64,000 bases of DNA. Origin: Pseudomonadota bacterium. Lineage in GTDB: Bacteria > Pseudomonadota > Alphaproteobacteria > Rhizobiales > Beijerinckiaceae. The first letter of the stretch is position 1. The number at the start of each line of letters is the position of its first letter. Below the pieces are notes generated by a model that did no database searches, was not told the DNA's origin, and was given only the letters and a program-made list of their open reading frames with translations. Positions 35,116 through 44,394 of the stretch are shown piece by piece. Both the position numbers and the translations under genes were made by a program. The stretch spans positions 310,001 to 374,000 of the forward strand of contig JAIUNR010000004.1 in the NCBI GenBank assembly GCA_020161575.1. The letters are read 5' to 3'.

Positions 35116-36639
35116 TCAATCCCGGATGAAACCGACCTGCCCGCGCGGCGCCTGGGGCGCGCCGCCCTTGGTGCCGTAGGTGCGGGTCAGCCGGCCCATG
35201 AAAATCGTCGAGGGGTCCGTCGCGTCCGCCAGGCCGTCGGTCGGACGGGCGATCTGGCCGGGGGCGCTGGGCTTGGCGATGAAGGGCTGGACGAGGATGA
35301 GCAGCTCGGTCTCGTTGCGCAGGTAATCGCGCGAGCGGAAGAGCGTGCCGAGGATGGGGATGTTCATCGCGCCGGGCAGGCCGTTGATATGCTGGCGGCT
35401 CTGCTGCTGGATGATGCCGGCCGTCGCCAGAACACCGCCGGAAGGCAGCTCCACCGTGGTTTCCGCCTTGCGGGTGCGGAAGCCCGGCATCGTTGTCTGG
35501 CTCAGCGTGAAGGAATTGTCGGCATCGACTTCGGTGACTTCCGTGGCGAGACGCACGGAGATCCGGTTCTCGCTCATCACCACGGGCGTGAAGTTCAGCG
35601 TCACGCCGATGGGCTTGTAGGCGAGCGAGACGATACAGGCGCGGCGGCCGAACGCATCCACCGAGCAGGTTTCGCTCTGCGGGACGGGAATCTCGCCGCC
35701 GGCGAGGAACTTCGCGCTTTCGCCGGAAATCGCGGTCAGCGTCGGCTCGGCGAGCGTGCGCAGGACGCCCTGGCGTTCCAGCGCGCGCATCGTTCCGCTC
35801 TTGCCGGCAATGTCGCCGGTGAGGGTCGTGTCCGAGAGGATCTGGCGCTGCACCGAGAAGGGCTGTTGCGTCGTCCCGCCGAAGACGGCGCCGGCGAGAC
35901 TCCACTGGCCGTTGAGATTGATGCCGAGCTGCTTGATGACCGTGCGCTGGACTTCCGCGATCGTCACCTTGAGCATGACCTGATCGCGCCCGCGGACCTG
36001 AAGGGCATTGACGACCTTGCCGCCGCCACCACCGCCACCGCCCCCGAGTGCGCCACCTCCGCCGCCGCTACCACCCGACTGGCCGACGAGGTTGTTGGCG
36101 ATATCGAGCGCGTTCTGGACCTCGAGGGCCGAATCCACCGTGCCGGAGAGGACGAAGCTCTCGCCCACCGAGGTGACCTTGATATCGGCCTTGGGCATGG
36201 CGCGGCCAAGCACCTCGCGCAGGATCGACAATTCGCGCGAAAGCTCCTTGGCGACCGCGATATCGAGCGCGGCGATCTGCTGGCCTTCCTTGTCCATCAC
36301 GAAGACGCTGGTCGAGCCCGGCCCTGCCCCGACGATGAAGATCTTACGCGGCGTCCGCACGATCGCGTTCGCCACCTTGGGATCGGCGACAAAGATTTCG
36401 CCGGCATCGCGCGGGAGATCGAAAACCAACGACTTGCCGACGGCCATGTCGACGCGGCGCGACATCTGCGCGTCGCTCGCATTGGGCGCGATGCGCGGCG
36501 TGGGGATCGGCTCATAGGGAACGCCGCCATATTGCTTGGGCGGGGAAGCCGCCAGAGCCGAAGCGCCGGTGAGAGCCGCGAGCAGCGAAAGGGCAGAGGC
36601 CGCCAGCCATGGCGCATGGATCGCACGGGATGTGATCAT
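35116..36639 (-). CDS. cpaC: Tad pilus secretin CpaC/RcpA
   Basis: Outer-membrane secretin, 507 aa, with signal peptide (residues 1-30, cleavage after ALA). The N-terminal pilus domain (RRVDMAVGKSLVFDLPRDAG) and BON-like domain (~130-185) precede the secretin core (~225-470): RTLAEPTLTAISGESAKFLA, EIPVPQSE, GVTLNFTPVVM, and LPSGGVLATAGIIQQQ. An unusual Gly-rich stretch (residues 188-208, roughly 15 Gly) separates N-domains from core. A Cys pair (TCSVDAFGRRAC) may form a disulfide. Start overlaps the cpaB stop (4 bp). Confidence 0.94.
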   Translation of the reverse strand: MITSRAIHAPWLAASALSLLAALTGASALAASPPKQYGGVPYEPIPTPRIAPNASDAQMSRRVDMAVGKSLVFDLPRDAGEIFVADPKVANAIVRTPRKIFIVGAGPGSTSVFVMDKEGQQIAALDIAVAKELSRELSILREVLGRAMPKADIKVTSVGESFVLSGTVDSALEVQNALDIANNLVGQSGGSGGGGGALGGGGGGGGGKVVNALQVRGRDQVMLKVTIAEVQRTVIKQLGINLNGQWSLAGAVFGGTTQQPFSVQRQILSDTTLTGDIAGKSGTMRALERQGVLRTLAEPTLTAISGESAKFLAGGEIPVPQSETCSVDAFGRRACIVSLAYKPIGVTLNFTPVVMSENRISVRLATEVTEVDADNSFTLSQTTMPGFRTRKAETTVELPSGGVLATAGIIQQQSRQHINGLPGAMNIPILGTLFRSRDYLRNETELLILVQPFIAKPSAPGQIARPTDGLADATDPSTIFMGRLTRTYGTKGGAPQAPRGQVGFIRD

Positions 36640-37433
36640 CGATGGGTAACCTCCTGTGCAACGCCGAACCGCACGACCGTAAGGGAATTGCCGGATGCGC
36701 GCGCACGCGGCTCATCGGGCTTGTTGGCATCGGCCATGGAGCGCAGGGAGAGCGCGAGCGTCCCCGAGCGCTGCTGAAGCGTGATCTGCTCCGCCTGCAC
36801 CGGGTCGAGTTCGAGGGTCGCGGTCTCACCGACCACGACGCGCTCGCCGTTCTTTTCCTGGATGTTCTGTCCGATGGCGAGAACGCGGATATTCGTGAGC
36901 ACAGTCACGCTTTGATAGATGTCGTTGCCGGCGCGCATCGAGGCATCGGCGTCGCGCCGCGTCGTGATGACGTCGACGTAATCATTGGGGAGGATGAAGC
37001 CGCCGGCGCTGGTCGCGCCGCGGCTGTCAATCGAGATCGCCACGGCGCGCTTTCCCGCCGGGAGGATGGCCGAGAGGAAGCCCGAGCCGCTGCCCTTGAT
37101 CACCTTCTCCTCGCGGATCGGCTCGTTGGCGAAGAAGGATTGGCGGATGATCGCGCCCTTGAATTCCTCGATCGCGCCCGGCCGTGCCGAGCGCTGGATC
37201 ATGGTCGAGGCCACGAGGTCCTGCGGCCATTTCGCCCAGGTGACCTCGTTTTCCGTGAGGGCGGTGCCCATCGGAAGTTCGCGCTTGGCCACCAGGATCT
37301 CGGTGGATTTCACGGCCTCCGGCGGCGCTGGCGCGGTCACGACGACCGGCGCGGGCTGCCGGTTGAACATGATCAGCGCGAGCAAACCGGCAAGGCCGGC
37401 GACGCCGGCGACGATCAGACGGGCGGGTTTCAT
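36636..37433 (-). CDS. cpaB: Pilus assembly protein CpaB (SAF domain)
   Basis: A 265-aa protein with an N-terminal signal/TM (ARLIVAGVAGLAGLLALIMF) and a SAF domain (VAKRELPMGTALTENEVTW, ~40-105). The RcpC/CpaB part has GKRAVAISIDSRGATSAGGF and ILPNDYVDVITTRRDAD, then TLELDPVQAEQITLQQRSG. The start at 37433 is chosen because the signal peptide follows directly; an upstream ATG at 37481 would add 16 residues. Probable periplasmic periphery of the secretin. Confidence 0.92.
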   Translation of the reverse strand: MKPARLIVAGVAGLAGLLALIMFNRQPAPVVVTAPAPPEAVKSTEILVAKRELPMGTALTENEVTWAKWPQDLVASTMIQRSARPGAIEEFKGAIIRQSFFANEPIREEKVIKGSGSGFLSAILPAGKRAVAISIDSRGATSAGGFILPNDYVDVITTRRDADASMRAGNDIYQSVTVLTNIRVLAIGQNIQEKNGERVVVGETATLELDPVQAEQITLQQRSGTLALSLRSMADANKPDEPRARASGNSLTVVRFGVAQEVTHR

Positions 37434-37500
37434 CGGTTCTACGGTCCCCACGACAAAGCGCGCGCAAAACGCGGCTTCCACCGACTAGAGCAGGGAATGA

Positions 37501-37515
37501 TCAAGGTATGGTTAA
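37501..37515 (-). promoter_or_regulatory. Imperfect CtrA-like box upstream of cpaB
   Basis: On the minus strand, TTAA (37515-37512), seven bases, then TTGA (37504-37501): one mismatch from TTAA-N7-TTAA. It lies ~70 bp before the cpaB start, in the spacer downstream of cpaA, where a promoter for cpaB-tadC could sit. Confidence 0.3.
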
Positions 37516-37557
37516 TATGGCTTTGAGAAATGGCGTTGACCAAAGGTGAACGCGGGT

Positions 37558-38067
37558 TCAGCCCATGGCCACGCTCTGCCAGAGCTGCGTTTGCGGATAG
37601 ACGACCAGCCCCGCGGCCGCGAGGGCAATGCCATAGGGGATTCCGGTTTTCTCGTGATGCAGCCGCGCGATCCAGCGCACGCGCATCAGGAAATCGGGCA
37701 GGAAGGCGGTGCGGGCGTAAAGGATCGCCAGGGTCAGAAAGCCGCCCAGGATCGTCGAGAGCATGAGATACTCGAACAAGACACCAAAACCACACCAGAG
37801 CCCGGTCGCCGCCGCCAGTTTCGCGTCGCCGCCTCCGATCCACCCGGCGGCGAACAGCGAGAAGGTAATCGCCAGCACCAGGGCGCCGGCCGCCAGATGC
37901 ATGCCGAAGGTTTTCATCGGCATCCCGGTCATGATCGCCATGGCGACGAAGCCGGCGATCAGCAGCAGCGAGACGCGGTTGGGGATGGTCATGGTCAGAA
38001 GGTCGCTGATCGCCGCGAAAGCCATCAAGGCGGGAAAAAACAGAAGCAGCATCGGGTCGAGCGACAT
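37558..38067 (-). CDS. cpaA: Prepilin peptidase CpaA (A24 aspartic)
   Basis: Inner-membrane aspartic protease that cleaves Flp-type prepilins; 169 aa, about five TM segments. The two catalytic Asp motifs are visible: AAISDLLTMTIPN (~residues 18-30) and GWIGGGDAKLAAATGLW (~75-91), the latter containing the GGGD core of the A24 (GxGD) motif. It is the short, methylase-free CpaA type. No flp pilin gene is found beside it, which is unusual. The 124-bp gap to cpaB has room for a promoter. Confidence 0.93.
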   Translation of the reverse strand: MSLDPMLLLFFPALMAFAAISDLLTMTIPNRVSLLLIAGFVAMAIMTGMPMKTFGMHLAAGALVLAITFSLFAAGWIGGGDAKLAAATGLWCGFGVLFEYLMLSTILGGFLTLAILYARTAFLPDFLMRVRWIARLHHEKTGIPYGIALAAAGLVVYPQTQLWQSVAMG

Positions 38068-38177
38068 CGATCATTCCTGATGGGCGCCGGGGCCATTCGG
38101 CGCGTGACAAGTCCCGCCATTTACAGCAAGGCTGGTCGCGAATCCGTTAACCCGGTGAATGACTCCGAGTGAAAGCG

Positions 38178-38612
38178 ATGGAAACAACCGGCCCCTTCCT
38201 TCTCAGCGGCATCGGCTGGCGCATTCCCGCCAGCCTGATCGAAATCCGTTTCACGCGGTCGAGCGGGCCGGGCGGGCAGAATGTCAACAAGGTCGAAACC
38301 GCTGTCGAGCTGCGCTTTGATCTTGGCCAAGCTCCGCTTCATCCCAATCACGCCGCGCGGATGGCGAAGAAGGCCGGTGATCGGCTGACCCTCGAGGGGA
38401 TCGTGGTCTTGCGCGCCGAGCGGTTCCGCTCGCAAGAGCGCAATCGGGAGGACGCGCTCGCCCGCCTTCAGGCGATGCTGGACGAGACCCAGAAGCCGCC
38501 GCGCCCGCGCATCGCGACCAAGCCGACCAAGGCCGCGCGCGAGCGCCGCCTGGCGTCAAAAGCAGGCCGGAGCCAGATCAAGGCGGGGCGCGGAAGGGTT
38601 CGGGACGAGTAG
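38178..38612 (+). CDS. arfB: Alternative ribosome-rescue factor ArfB (YaeJ)
   Basis: Peptidyl-tRNA hydrolase that rescues ribosomes stalled on non-stop mRNA. The 144-aa product has the release-factor GGQ motif in SSGPGGQNVNKVETAVELRF (GGQ at residues 32-34) and a basic C-terminal tail (KPTKAARERRLASKAGRSQI), which in ArfB sits in the empty mRNA channel. ATG 38178 is taken; GTG 38169 three codons earlier is possible. Divergent from cpaA and 61 bp before murJ. Confidence 0.94.
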   Translation: METTGPFLLSGIGWRIPASLIEIRFTRSSGPGGQNVNKVETAVELRFDLGQAPLHPNHAARMAKKAGDRLTLEGIVVLRAERFRSQERNREDALARLQAMLDETQKPPRPRIATKPTKAARERRLASKAGRSQIKAGRGRVRDE

Positions 38613-38673
38613 TCCTTACCCCCTGCATCGGTGTAGGCTTGACCTTCGCCATCGGGCGGGCGAGTCTTCCGGC

Positions 38674-40254
38674 ATGTCGCTCGCGCTCCCCTTCACGATT
38701 GTCGGCTCGGCGACGCTGGTTTCCCGCCTCACAGGTTTTGTCCGCGATATCCTGATCGCGGCGATCCTCGGCGCCAGCGCGATCGCTGATGTCTATGTCG
38801 CTGCCTTTCTCATTCCCAATCTTGTCCGGCGCATGATGAGCGACGGCGCGTTCAACGCCGCGCTGGTGCCCCGGTTCGCGCGGATGGAGCAGGAGGGCGG
38901 AGAGCAGGCGGCGCGGGGATTTTCCGATGATGTCCTCTCGCTTCTGAGTGTTGTCGCCATTGTGCTGGTCGTGGTGGCAGAATTCGCGATGCCGGCGATC
39001 ATGTCCGGCCTTGCCTACGGGTTCAGGGCCGACGAGGCGAAATTCGCCGATGCAGTGCTGTTCGGCCGCATCGCCTTTCCATTCGTCGGGTTTGTGCTGA
39101 TCGTGGCGCTGATGTCGGCGCTGCTCAATGCTTGCGAGCGCTACGCTGTCGCCGCACTCGTCCCCGTGGTGCTCAACCTGCTGCTGATTCTCGTCCTGAC
39201 GATCCTGCTTGTCGTGATCCCGATGGAGCAGCGCAAGGCCGGCCTCGTCCTGATCTCGACCGTGCTGGCGGCGGGCTTTCTCCAGCTTGCTTTGCTCTGG
39301 TGGGCGGCTTCGCGCGAAGGGTTTGATGTGCGCCCGCGCCCGTTCGACGCGCTTGCCGGACGGATCGATCCGGGGGCGAAGGCTTTGCTCCTGCTGGCGC
39401 TGCCGGGCATGATCATTGCGGGGTCAGGCCATGTCCACATGATCGTGGCGAGCCAATTCGCCTCGCTGGCGCCCAAGGGGATTTCCTGGCTCTATTTCGC
39501 GGACAGGGTCTTCCAGCTTCCTCTCGGTTTCGTGGCTTCCGCGGTGGGCATCGTCCTGCTGCCGCGTATCTCGCGGGCGCTGCATCAGGGTGACGACGAT
39601 GCTGTGGCTTCGGCGCAAAGCGAGTCGCTCGTCTTCGCCTCGCTCCTCATCCTGCCCGCGACGATGGGGCTTTATATCCTCGCCAAACCCATCGCGGCGG
39701 TCCTGTTCCAGCGCGCGGCCTTTTCGGCGGAAGATGCGCTGATGACCGGCCGGATCCTGCGCATCCTTGCGCTCGCCTTGCCGGCCTTCGTCCTGGTGAA
39801 GGTGATCCTGCCGCATTTCCTGGCGCGGGAGGATATGCGCCTGCCGCTGGTGGCGGTGGCATGCGCGCTCGCCGCCAATATCGCCGCGACCTTGTATCTC
39901 GGGGATGTGACCCCGAGGCTCGCGCCGGCCTGGGGCGTGGTGTCGGGTGCCTGGGTCAATGCCGGCATTCTCCTGGTCGCGGCTTTCGGGCGCTTCCGTC
40001 TGGTTCCCGGAACAATCGGGCGTTTGCTGGCGATCATCCTCGCCACGGTCGCGATGGGCCTTTTGGTGTCGTTTCTCGCTGAAATGGCCCGTCCGCTGAT
40101 GGATCCGGCGCTTCGCATCGCGATCAAGGGCAGCGTTCTTGCCTTCATTTGTCTTGCGGGGGCCTTGCCGTTCCTGTTGCTTGCATGGTGGCTGGGGGCC
40201 TTCGATGTCGCGCGGGCCAGATTGCGCGACGAAGGGCCTGGCAAGATTGACTGA
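38674..40254 (+). CDS. murJ: Lipid II flippase MurJ
   Basis: A 526-aa MOP-superfamily membrane protein with ~14 TM segments. N-terminal [20 protein letters not shown] and [20 protein letters not shown] are classic MurJ/MviN. Essential cationic Arg residues are seen in SRLTGFVRD. It flips lipid II to the periplasmic face for peptidoglycan synthesis. Followed by trpS 71 bp later, the conserved alphaproteobacterial neighbour. Confidence 0.96.
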   Translation: MSLALPFTIVGSATLVSRLTGFVRDILIAAILGASAIADVYVAAFLIPNLVRRMMSDGAFNAALVPRFARMEQEGGEQAARGFSDDVLSLLSVVAIVLVVVAEFAMPAIMSGLAYGFRADEAKFADAVLFGRIAFPFVGFVLIVALMSALLNACERYAVAALVPVVLNLLLILVLTILLVVIPMEQRKAGLVLISTVLAAGFLQLALLWWAASREGFDVRPRPFDALAGRIDPGAKALLLLALPGMIIAGSGHVHMIVASQFASLAPKGISWLYFADRVFQLPLGFVASAVGIVLLPRISRALHQGDDDAVASAQSESLVFASLLILPATMGLYILAKPIAAVLFQRAAFSAEDALMTGRILRILALALPAFVLVKVILPHFLAREDMRLPLVAVACALAANIAATLYLGDVTPRLAPAWGVVSGAWVNAGILLVAAFGRFRLVPGTIGRLLAIILATVAMGLLVSFLAEMARPLMDPALRIAIKGSVLAFICLAGALPFLLLAWWLGAFDVARARLRDEGPGKID

Positions 40255-40267
40255 ACGACGCTTTTTC

Positions 40268-40296
40268 TTGTCGGGGCGGGGATAGGTTGCTATGTC
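40268..40296 (+). promoter_or_regulatory. Possible sigma-70 promoter of trpS
   Basis: TTGTCG (40268-40273), 17-bp spacer, TATGTC (40291-40296), located 30 bp before the trpS GTG in the murJ-trpS spacer. Reasonable alpha-type promoter, though the -10 is imperfect. Confidence 0.3.
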
Positions 40297-40325
40297 GCCT
40301 CGACCTTTCTGGACAGGAATTTGCC

Positions 40326-41387
40326 GTGACCCGCCAGCCGATTTCCCTCAAGCCCCATACGCCGCGCATCTTCTCGGGCGTGCAGCCGACCGGCAATCTC
40401 CATCTCGGCAATTACCTCGGTGCGATCAAGCGCTTCGCGGAACTGCAGACCTCGCATGAATGCATCTATTGCGTCGTTGACATGCACGCGATCACGCAAG
40501 GGCACGATCCGCTCGAATTGCGCCGCGCGACCCATGAGGTGACCGCCGCTTATATCGCCGCCGGGGTCGATGTGAAGAAGCATATCGTCTTCAACCAGAG
40601 CCAGGTTTCCGGCCATGCGGAACTGGCCTGGATCTTCAATTGCGTCGCCCGTATGGGCTGGGCCAACCGCATGACGCAGTTCAAGGAAAAGGCCGGCAAG
40701 GATCGCGAGAATGCCTCGGTCGGCCTCTTCGCCTATCCGATGCTGATGGCGGCGGATATCCTGCTCTACCGCGCGACCGCCGTGCCGGTGGGCGAGGATC
40801 AGAAGCAGCATCTCGAATTGACCCGCGATATCGCCCAGAAGTTCAATTTCGATTTTGCCGAGCGGATCAAGGCGCTGGGGCTGAATTCGGGTGACTATTT
40901 CCCGCTCACGGAGCCGCTGATCGCGGGGCCGGCGCCGCGCGTGATGAGCCTGCGCGACGGCACGAAGAAAATGTCGAAATCGGATGCTTCCGATTATTCG
41001 CGCATCAACCTCACCGACGATGCCGATGCCATCGCGCAGAAGGTCCGCAAGGCGAAAACCGATCCCGAACCGTTGCCGAGCGAGGCCGAAGGTCTCAAGG
41101 GGCGGCCGGAAGCGGAAAACCTCGTCACGCTCTTCGCGGCGCTTTCAGGCCGCGAGGCCGCTTCCATCCTGACGGAATTCGGCGGCGGCCAGTTCTCCAC
41201 CTTCAAGCAGGCGCTTGTTGATCTGGCGGTGGCCTCCCTTGCGCCGATCGGCGACGAGATGCGCCGCCTCGTGGCCGATCCGGCGATGATCGACGCCGTT
41301 CTCTTCGACGGCGCTGATCGCGCGCGGGCCATCGCGGAGCCGGTGATGCGGGAAGTGCGCGAGATCATGGGGTTCGTCCAGCGCTGA
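40326..41387 (+). CDS. trpS: Tryptophanyl-tRNA synthetase
   Basis: Class I aminoacyl-tRNA synthetase charging tRNA-Trp. The 353-aa product has the HIGH-like motif as [13 protein letters not shown] and the KMSKS motif as [30 protein letters not shown] and the [18 protein letters not shown] block are TrpRS-specific. The start is GTG 40326 with AGGA upstream; the frame opens further left, but that part is not conserved. Next gene is a Usp 77 bp away. Confidence 0.96.
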   Translation: MTRQPISLKPHTPRIFSGVQPTGNLHLGNYLGAIKRFAELQTSHECIYCVVDMHAITQGHDPLELRRATHEVTAAYIAAGVDVKKHIVFNQSQVSGHAELAWIFNCVARMGWANRMTQFKEKAGKDRENASVGLFAYPMLMAADILLYRATAVPVGEDQKQHLELTRDIAQKFNFDFAERIKALGLNSGDYFPLTEPLIAGPAPRVMSLRDGTKKMSKSDASDYSRINLTDDADAIAQKVRKAKTDPEPLPSEAEGLKGRPEAENLVTLFAALSGREAASILTEFGGGQFSTFKQALVDLAVASLAPIGDEMRRLVADPAMIDAVLFDGADRARAIAEPVMREVREIMGFVQR

Positions 41388-41464
41388 GCCGCGCCTTGCA
41401 TCTACGCAAGAGCTTTGGCAGCATGCATGCGCAAAGGGCCGTTCCGGCCCGACGAGGGTGAGGC

Positions 41465-41959
41465 ATGGCATTTCGCAGGCGCGCCTACGAACCGGGTCAT
41501 CGCGCGAAGATCCTGACCATCATCGATGGAACGCCAGAATGCGAACGCGCGGTTCTGTTCGCAGCTCGCCGCGCGCGACGCAGCGGTGCCAATGTGGTGA
41601 TGCTTGCGATCATCGTACCGGAGCCAGGGCAACCCTGGCTCGGAATCGGCGAGATGATGCAGGCGGAAGCGGAAGCCGAGGCAGAAGCACGGTTCCTGCG
41701 CATGGCCGAGATCGTGCGGCGCGAGGCCGGGTTCGAGCCTGAGCGCTCGATCCGCACCGGCCCGCCGGCCGAGGAGGTCGCGGCCGCCATCGAGGCGGAC
41801 GAGGATATCGCCGGGCTCGTGCTCGCCGCAGGAACCGGCAAGGAGGGGCCAGGTCCGCTTATTGCGCATATCGCCGGGCGGATCGCGGCGAATTTCCCGG
41901 TTCCCGTGACGATCGTGCCGGGCGGGCTCAGCGAGGCGGATTTCGGCGCGCTGGCTTGA
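41465..41959 (+). CDS. Universal stress protein (UspA fold)
   Basis: A 164-aa single-domain Usp. KILTIIDGTPECERAVLFAA is the first strand-helix. The ATP-loop of MJ0577-type Usps would be G-2x-G-9x-G(S/T); here GLVLAAGTGKEGPGPLIAHI lies in that position with altered spacing, so ATP binding is uncertain. It sits between trpS and nfu, a placement common in Rhizobiales. Exact stress role unknown. Confidence 0.88.
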   Translation: MAFRRRAYEPGHRAKILTIIDGTPECERAVLFAARRARRSGANVVMLAIIVPEPGQPWLGIGEMMQAEAEAEAEARFLRMAEIVRREAGFEPERSIRTGPPAEEVAAAIEADEDIAGLVLAAGTGKEGPGPLIAHIAGRIAANFPVPVTIVPGGLSEADFGALA

Positions 41960-42079
41960 GCATGACGTGGTTCGTTTGCGCCAAGCCCTTTTCCGCGGCG
42001 CTTTCCGGGTCTATGTAATCGGCAGGCGGTTTCGTCGGGCCTTGCCCCCGGCTTGCAAACCCCGCCGCAAGAGGCCGAT

Positions 42080-42637
42080 ATGTTCATCCAGACCGAAGCC
42101 ACGCCCAATCCCGCGACGCTGAAATTCTTGCCGGGGCGCGATGTCTTGGGCGAAGCCACCCGCGAATTCCGTAATGCGGAGGAGGCCGCTGCTTCCCCGC
42201 TCGCCGCTGCCCTGTTCGGTGTGCCGGGCGTGACCGGCGTTTTCTTCGGCTCGGATTTCGTGACCGTGACCAAGGCCGCGGGCGAGTGGCAGCATCTCAA
42301 GCCGGCAATCCTCGGCGCGATCATGGAGCATTACCTTTCCGGCGCGCCGATCCTGGTGGAAGGCGCCGCTGCGGAAATCACGGGCGAAGAGTTCTTTGCC
42401 CCCGAGGATGCCGAAACGGTCGAGACGATCAAGGAATTGCTCGAAACCCGCGTCCGTCCGGCAGTGGCGGGTGATGGCGGCGACATCACCTTCCGCGGCT
42501 TTCGCGATGGTGTGGTCTACCTGACGATGAAGGGCTCGTGCTCGGGCTGCCCCTCCTCGACGGCGACGCTGAAGCACGGCATCCAGAACCTGCTGCGCCA
42601 TTTCCTTCCCGATGTGCAATCCGTCGAGGCGGCCTGA
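42080..42637 (+). CDS. Nfu-type Fe-S cluster scaffold/carrier
   Basis: A 185-aa Nfu protein with both domains: N-terminal Nfu domain (MFIQTEATPNPATLKFLPG onward to ~95) and C-terminal NifU-like domain with the [4Fe-4S]-binding CSGCPSS near residue 155. The conserved RPAVAGDGGDITFRGF segment precedes it. Delivers Fe-S clusters to target enzymes. ATG 42080 is used; the upstream open frame is not conserved. Followed 3 bp later by tsaB, suggesting co-transcription. Confidence 0.94.
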   Translation: MFIQTEATPNPATLKFLPGRDVLGEATREFRNAEEAAASPLAAALFGVPGVTGVFFGSDFVTVTKAAGEWQHLKPAILGAIMEHYLSGAPILVEGAAAEITGEEFFAPEDAETVETIKELLETRVRPAVAGDGGDITFRGFRDGVVYLTMKGSCSGCPSSTATLKHGIQNLLRHFLPDVQSVEAA

Positions 42638-42640
42638 TCC

Positions 42641-43330
42641 TTGCGCGTTCTGGCTCTCGATACCGCGCTCGGCGCCTCTTCCGTCGCGCTCTACGATTCC
42701 GGGGAGGATCGCCTCCTTGCGGCGCGGTCCGAGGCGATGGAGCGTGGTCATGCCGAGGCTCTGATGCCGATGGTCGAGGCGGTTCTGGGGGAGGCCGGGG
42801 CCGATTTTGCAACGATTGACCGTTTCGCGGTGACGATAGGACCCGGCTCCTTTACCGGAATCCGCATCGGGATCGCGGCGGCGCGCGGCTTCGCGCTGCT
42901 TCATGCGAAGCCGGTTGTCGGCGTCTCGACGCTTGCCGCTTTCGCCGCGCCGATGCTGTTCGGGGCGGATCGCCGCCCTGCCGCGGCCAGCGTGGATGCG
43001 CGCCATGGCATGGTCTTCTTCCAGGCTTTCGCATTGGGCGGGCGCACCATTGCAGGGCCGGGGCTTTTTCCCATCGAGGAGGCGGCGCGCAAGACCGGCG
43101 ACGGGCCGGTGGCCTTCGTCGGCAATGCGGCGGAACGGCTGGCCGGCGCACAACGCGGCCTTTCGCCGGAATTCCGCCTTGGCCTTGTCGTCAACAGCGC
43201 CGCGCCCGAGATTGCCTGGGTCGCGCGGCTCGGCGCGGTGGCGGATCCGGCCTCGGCGCCTGCGCGCCCGCTTTATCTGCGCGAGGCGAATGTCACCGTG
43301 CAGGACCGCGCCCGCCTGCAGCGGGCCTGA
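42641..43330 (+). CDS. tsaB: tRNA threonylcarbamoyladenosine synthesis protein TsaB
   Basis: Partner of TsaD in forming t6A37 on ANN-decoding tRNAs. The 229-aa product has ALDTALGASSVALYDSG at the N-terminus and the ASKHA-fold signature TIGPGSFTGIRIGIAAARGF (~residues 66-85), with family block GVSTLAAFA. The start is TTG 42641, three bases after the nfu stop. rimI follows 10 bp downstream. Confidence 0.94.
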   Translation: MRVLALDTALGASSVALYDSGEDRLLAARSEAMERGHAEALMPMVEAVLGEAGADFATIDRFAVTIGPGSFTGIRIGIAAARGFALLHAKPVVGVSTLAAFAAPMLFGADRRPAAASVDARHGMVFFQAFALGGRTIAGPGLFPIEEAARKTGDGPVAFVGNAAERLAGAQRGLSPEFRLGLVVNSAAPEIAWVARLGAVADPASAPARPLYLREANVTVQDRARLQRA

Positions 43331-43340
43331 GACCGGGCGG

Positions 43341-43868
43341 ATGGTGCGCTGGTTTTCCCGCTTCTTCGCCCGCACCGCCCCGCACTGTCGGATCGCGCGA
43401 TTTACTGATTCGAATCGTATGGCGGCGATCCACGCCCAGGGTTTCGCCATAGGTTGGGATCGCGCCGGGATCGAGACCATGCTTGGCGAGGGCCACGTGG
43501 CGGATGTCGCCTGCCGTCCCGCAGCGCTCGGCGAGGCGGTGATCGGTTTTGCGATCAGCCGCGTGGTGCTCGATGAGGCTGAGCTTCTGACCATCGCGCT
43601 CGATCCATCGGCGCGCGGCGAGGGGATTGGTCGGACCCTGCTCGATTTCCATGCGACTCGCCTGCGCCGCGCGGGTGCTACAAGCGTGTTCCTTGAGGTC
43701 GCGGCGGATAATGCCGCCGCGCTCGCGCTCTATCGCCGCGCCGGATTCGCGCAAATTGGCCGCCGCAACGGCTATTATCCACCCGCCGGAGGTGGCGCGG
43801 GGCGGCGCGATGCGTTGACGATGCGGCTTGATATCGCGCATCTCGATCCCACGCCGCGCGCGTTCTGA
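43341..43868 (+). CDS. rimI: Ribosomal protein-alanine N-acetyltransferase RimI
   Basis: GNAT-fold acetyltransferase, 175 aa, acting on the N-terminus of ribosomal protein bS18. The acetyl-CoA loop reads LDPSARGEGIGRTLLDFHAT (Q/RxxGxG/A type) near residue 88, followed by VFLEVAADNAAALALYRRAG and FAQIGRRNGYY, the RimI C-terminal block. An N-terminal ~20-residue basic/hydrophobic stretch precedes the domain. Between tsaB and fur, as usual in alphaproteobacteria. Confidence 0.92.
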   Translation: MVRWFSRFFARTAPHCRIARFTDSNRMAAIHAQGFAIGWDRAGIETMLGEGHVADVACRPAALGEAVIGFAISRVVLDEAELLTIALDPSARGEGIGRTLLDFHATRLRRAGATSVFLEVAADNAAALALYRRAGFAQIGRRNGYYPPAGGGAGRRDALTMRLDIAHLDPTPRAF

Positions 43869-43941
43869 ATTTTCCCTGCCGCTTTGCAAGCTGGCGTGCG
43901 GCTGGTATGCCGCAGCGATAATCGGTCGGGAGCACACCCAT

Positions 43942-44394
43942 ATGAGCGGGCAGGAGGACGGCAGTATCGCCAGGCTTTGCGCGGAACGCGGGCTCCGCAT
44001 GACCGGGCCCCGGCGCATCATCACCGAAATCCTCGACCGCGCGGAGGATCATCCCGATGCGGAGGAGCTGCATCGGCGCGCGGTTCAGATCGACCCGAAG
44101 ATCGCGCTCTCGACCGTCTATCGCACCGTTCGCCTGCTCGCCGAGGCCGGCATTCTCGAGCGCCATGAATTCCATGACGGGCGCGCGCGCTATGAAAGCG
44201 CCAGCCACGCTCATCACGACCATCTCGTTGATATCCGTACGGGCAAGGTGATCGAGTTCACCTCCCCGGAAATCGAGGAATTGCAGGCGCGTATCGCGCG
44301 CGATCTCGGCTATCGGATCACCGGCCACCGGCTTCAGCTTTTCGGTGAGCCGATCGATGCCGGGCGCAGGAAGGCGCGCAAGCGCGATGATTGA
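43942..44394 (+). CDS. fur: Fur/Mur-family metalloregulator
   Basis: A 150-aa Fur-type repressor. Winged helix at ~10-80 (GLRMTGPRRIITEILDRAED; STVYRTVRLLAEAGILERHE), then the dimer/metal domain with HAHHDHLVDIRTGKVIEFTS (H89, H91, H92, H94). No CxxC structural zinc site is visible. In Rhizobiales the orthologue at this position usually senses manganese (Mur) rather than iron; which applies here is inference. The start at 43942 follows a CGGGAGC stretch. Its last 8 bases overlap plsC. Confidence 0.92.
   Translation: MSGQEDGSIARLCAERGLRMTGPRRIITEILDRAEDHPDAEELHRRAVQIDPKIALSTVYRTVRLLAEAGILERHEFHDGRARYESASHAHHDHLVDIRTGKVIEFTSPEIEELQARIARDLGYRITGHRLQLFGEPIDAGRRKARKRDD

Noticed and set aside
34361-35905. 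514-codon extension of cpaD into cpaC
   Set aside because: The extra N-terminal part is Arg/Pro-rich and antisense to no conserved region; the real product has a lipobox signal peptide starting at 35050.
41431-41450. Terminator between trpS and the usp gene
   Set aside because: Only a 5-bp GGGCC/GGCCC stem and no T run.
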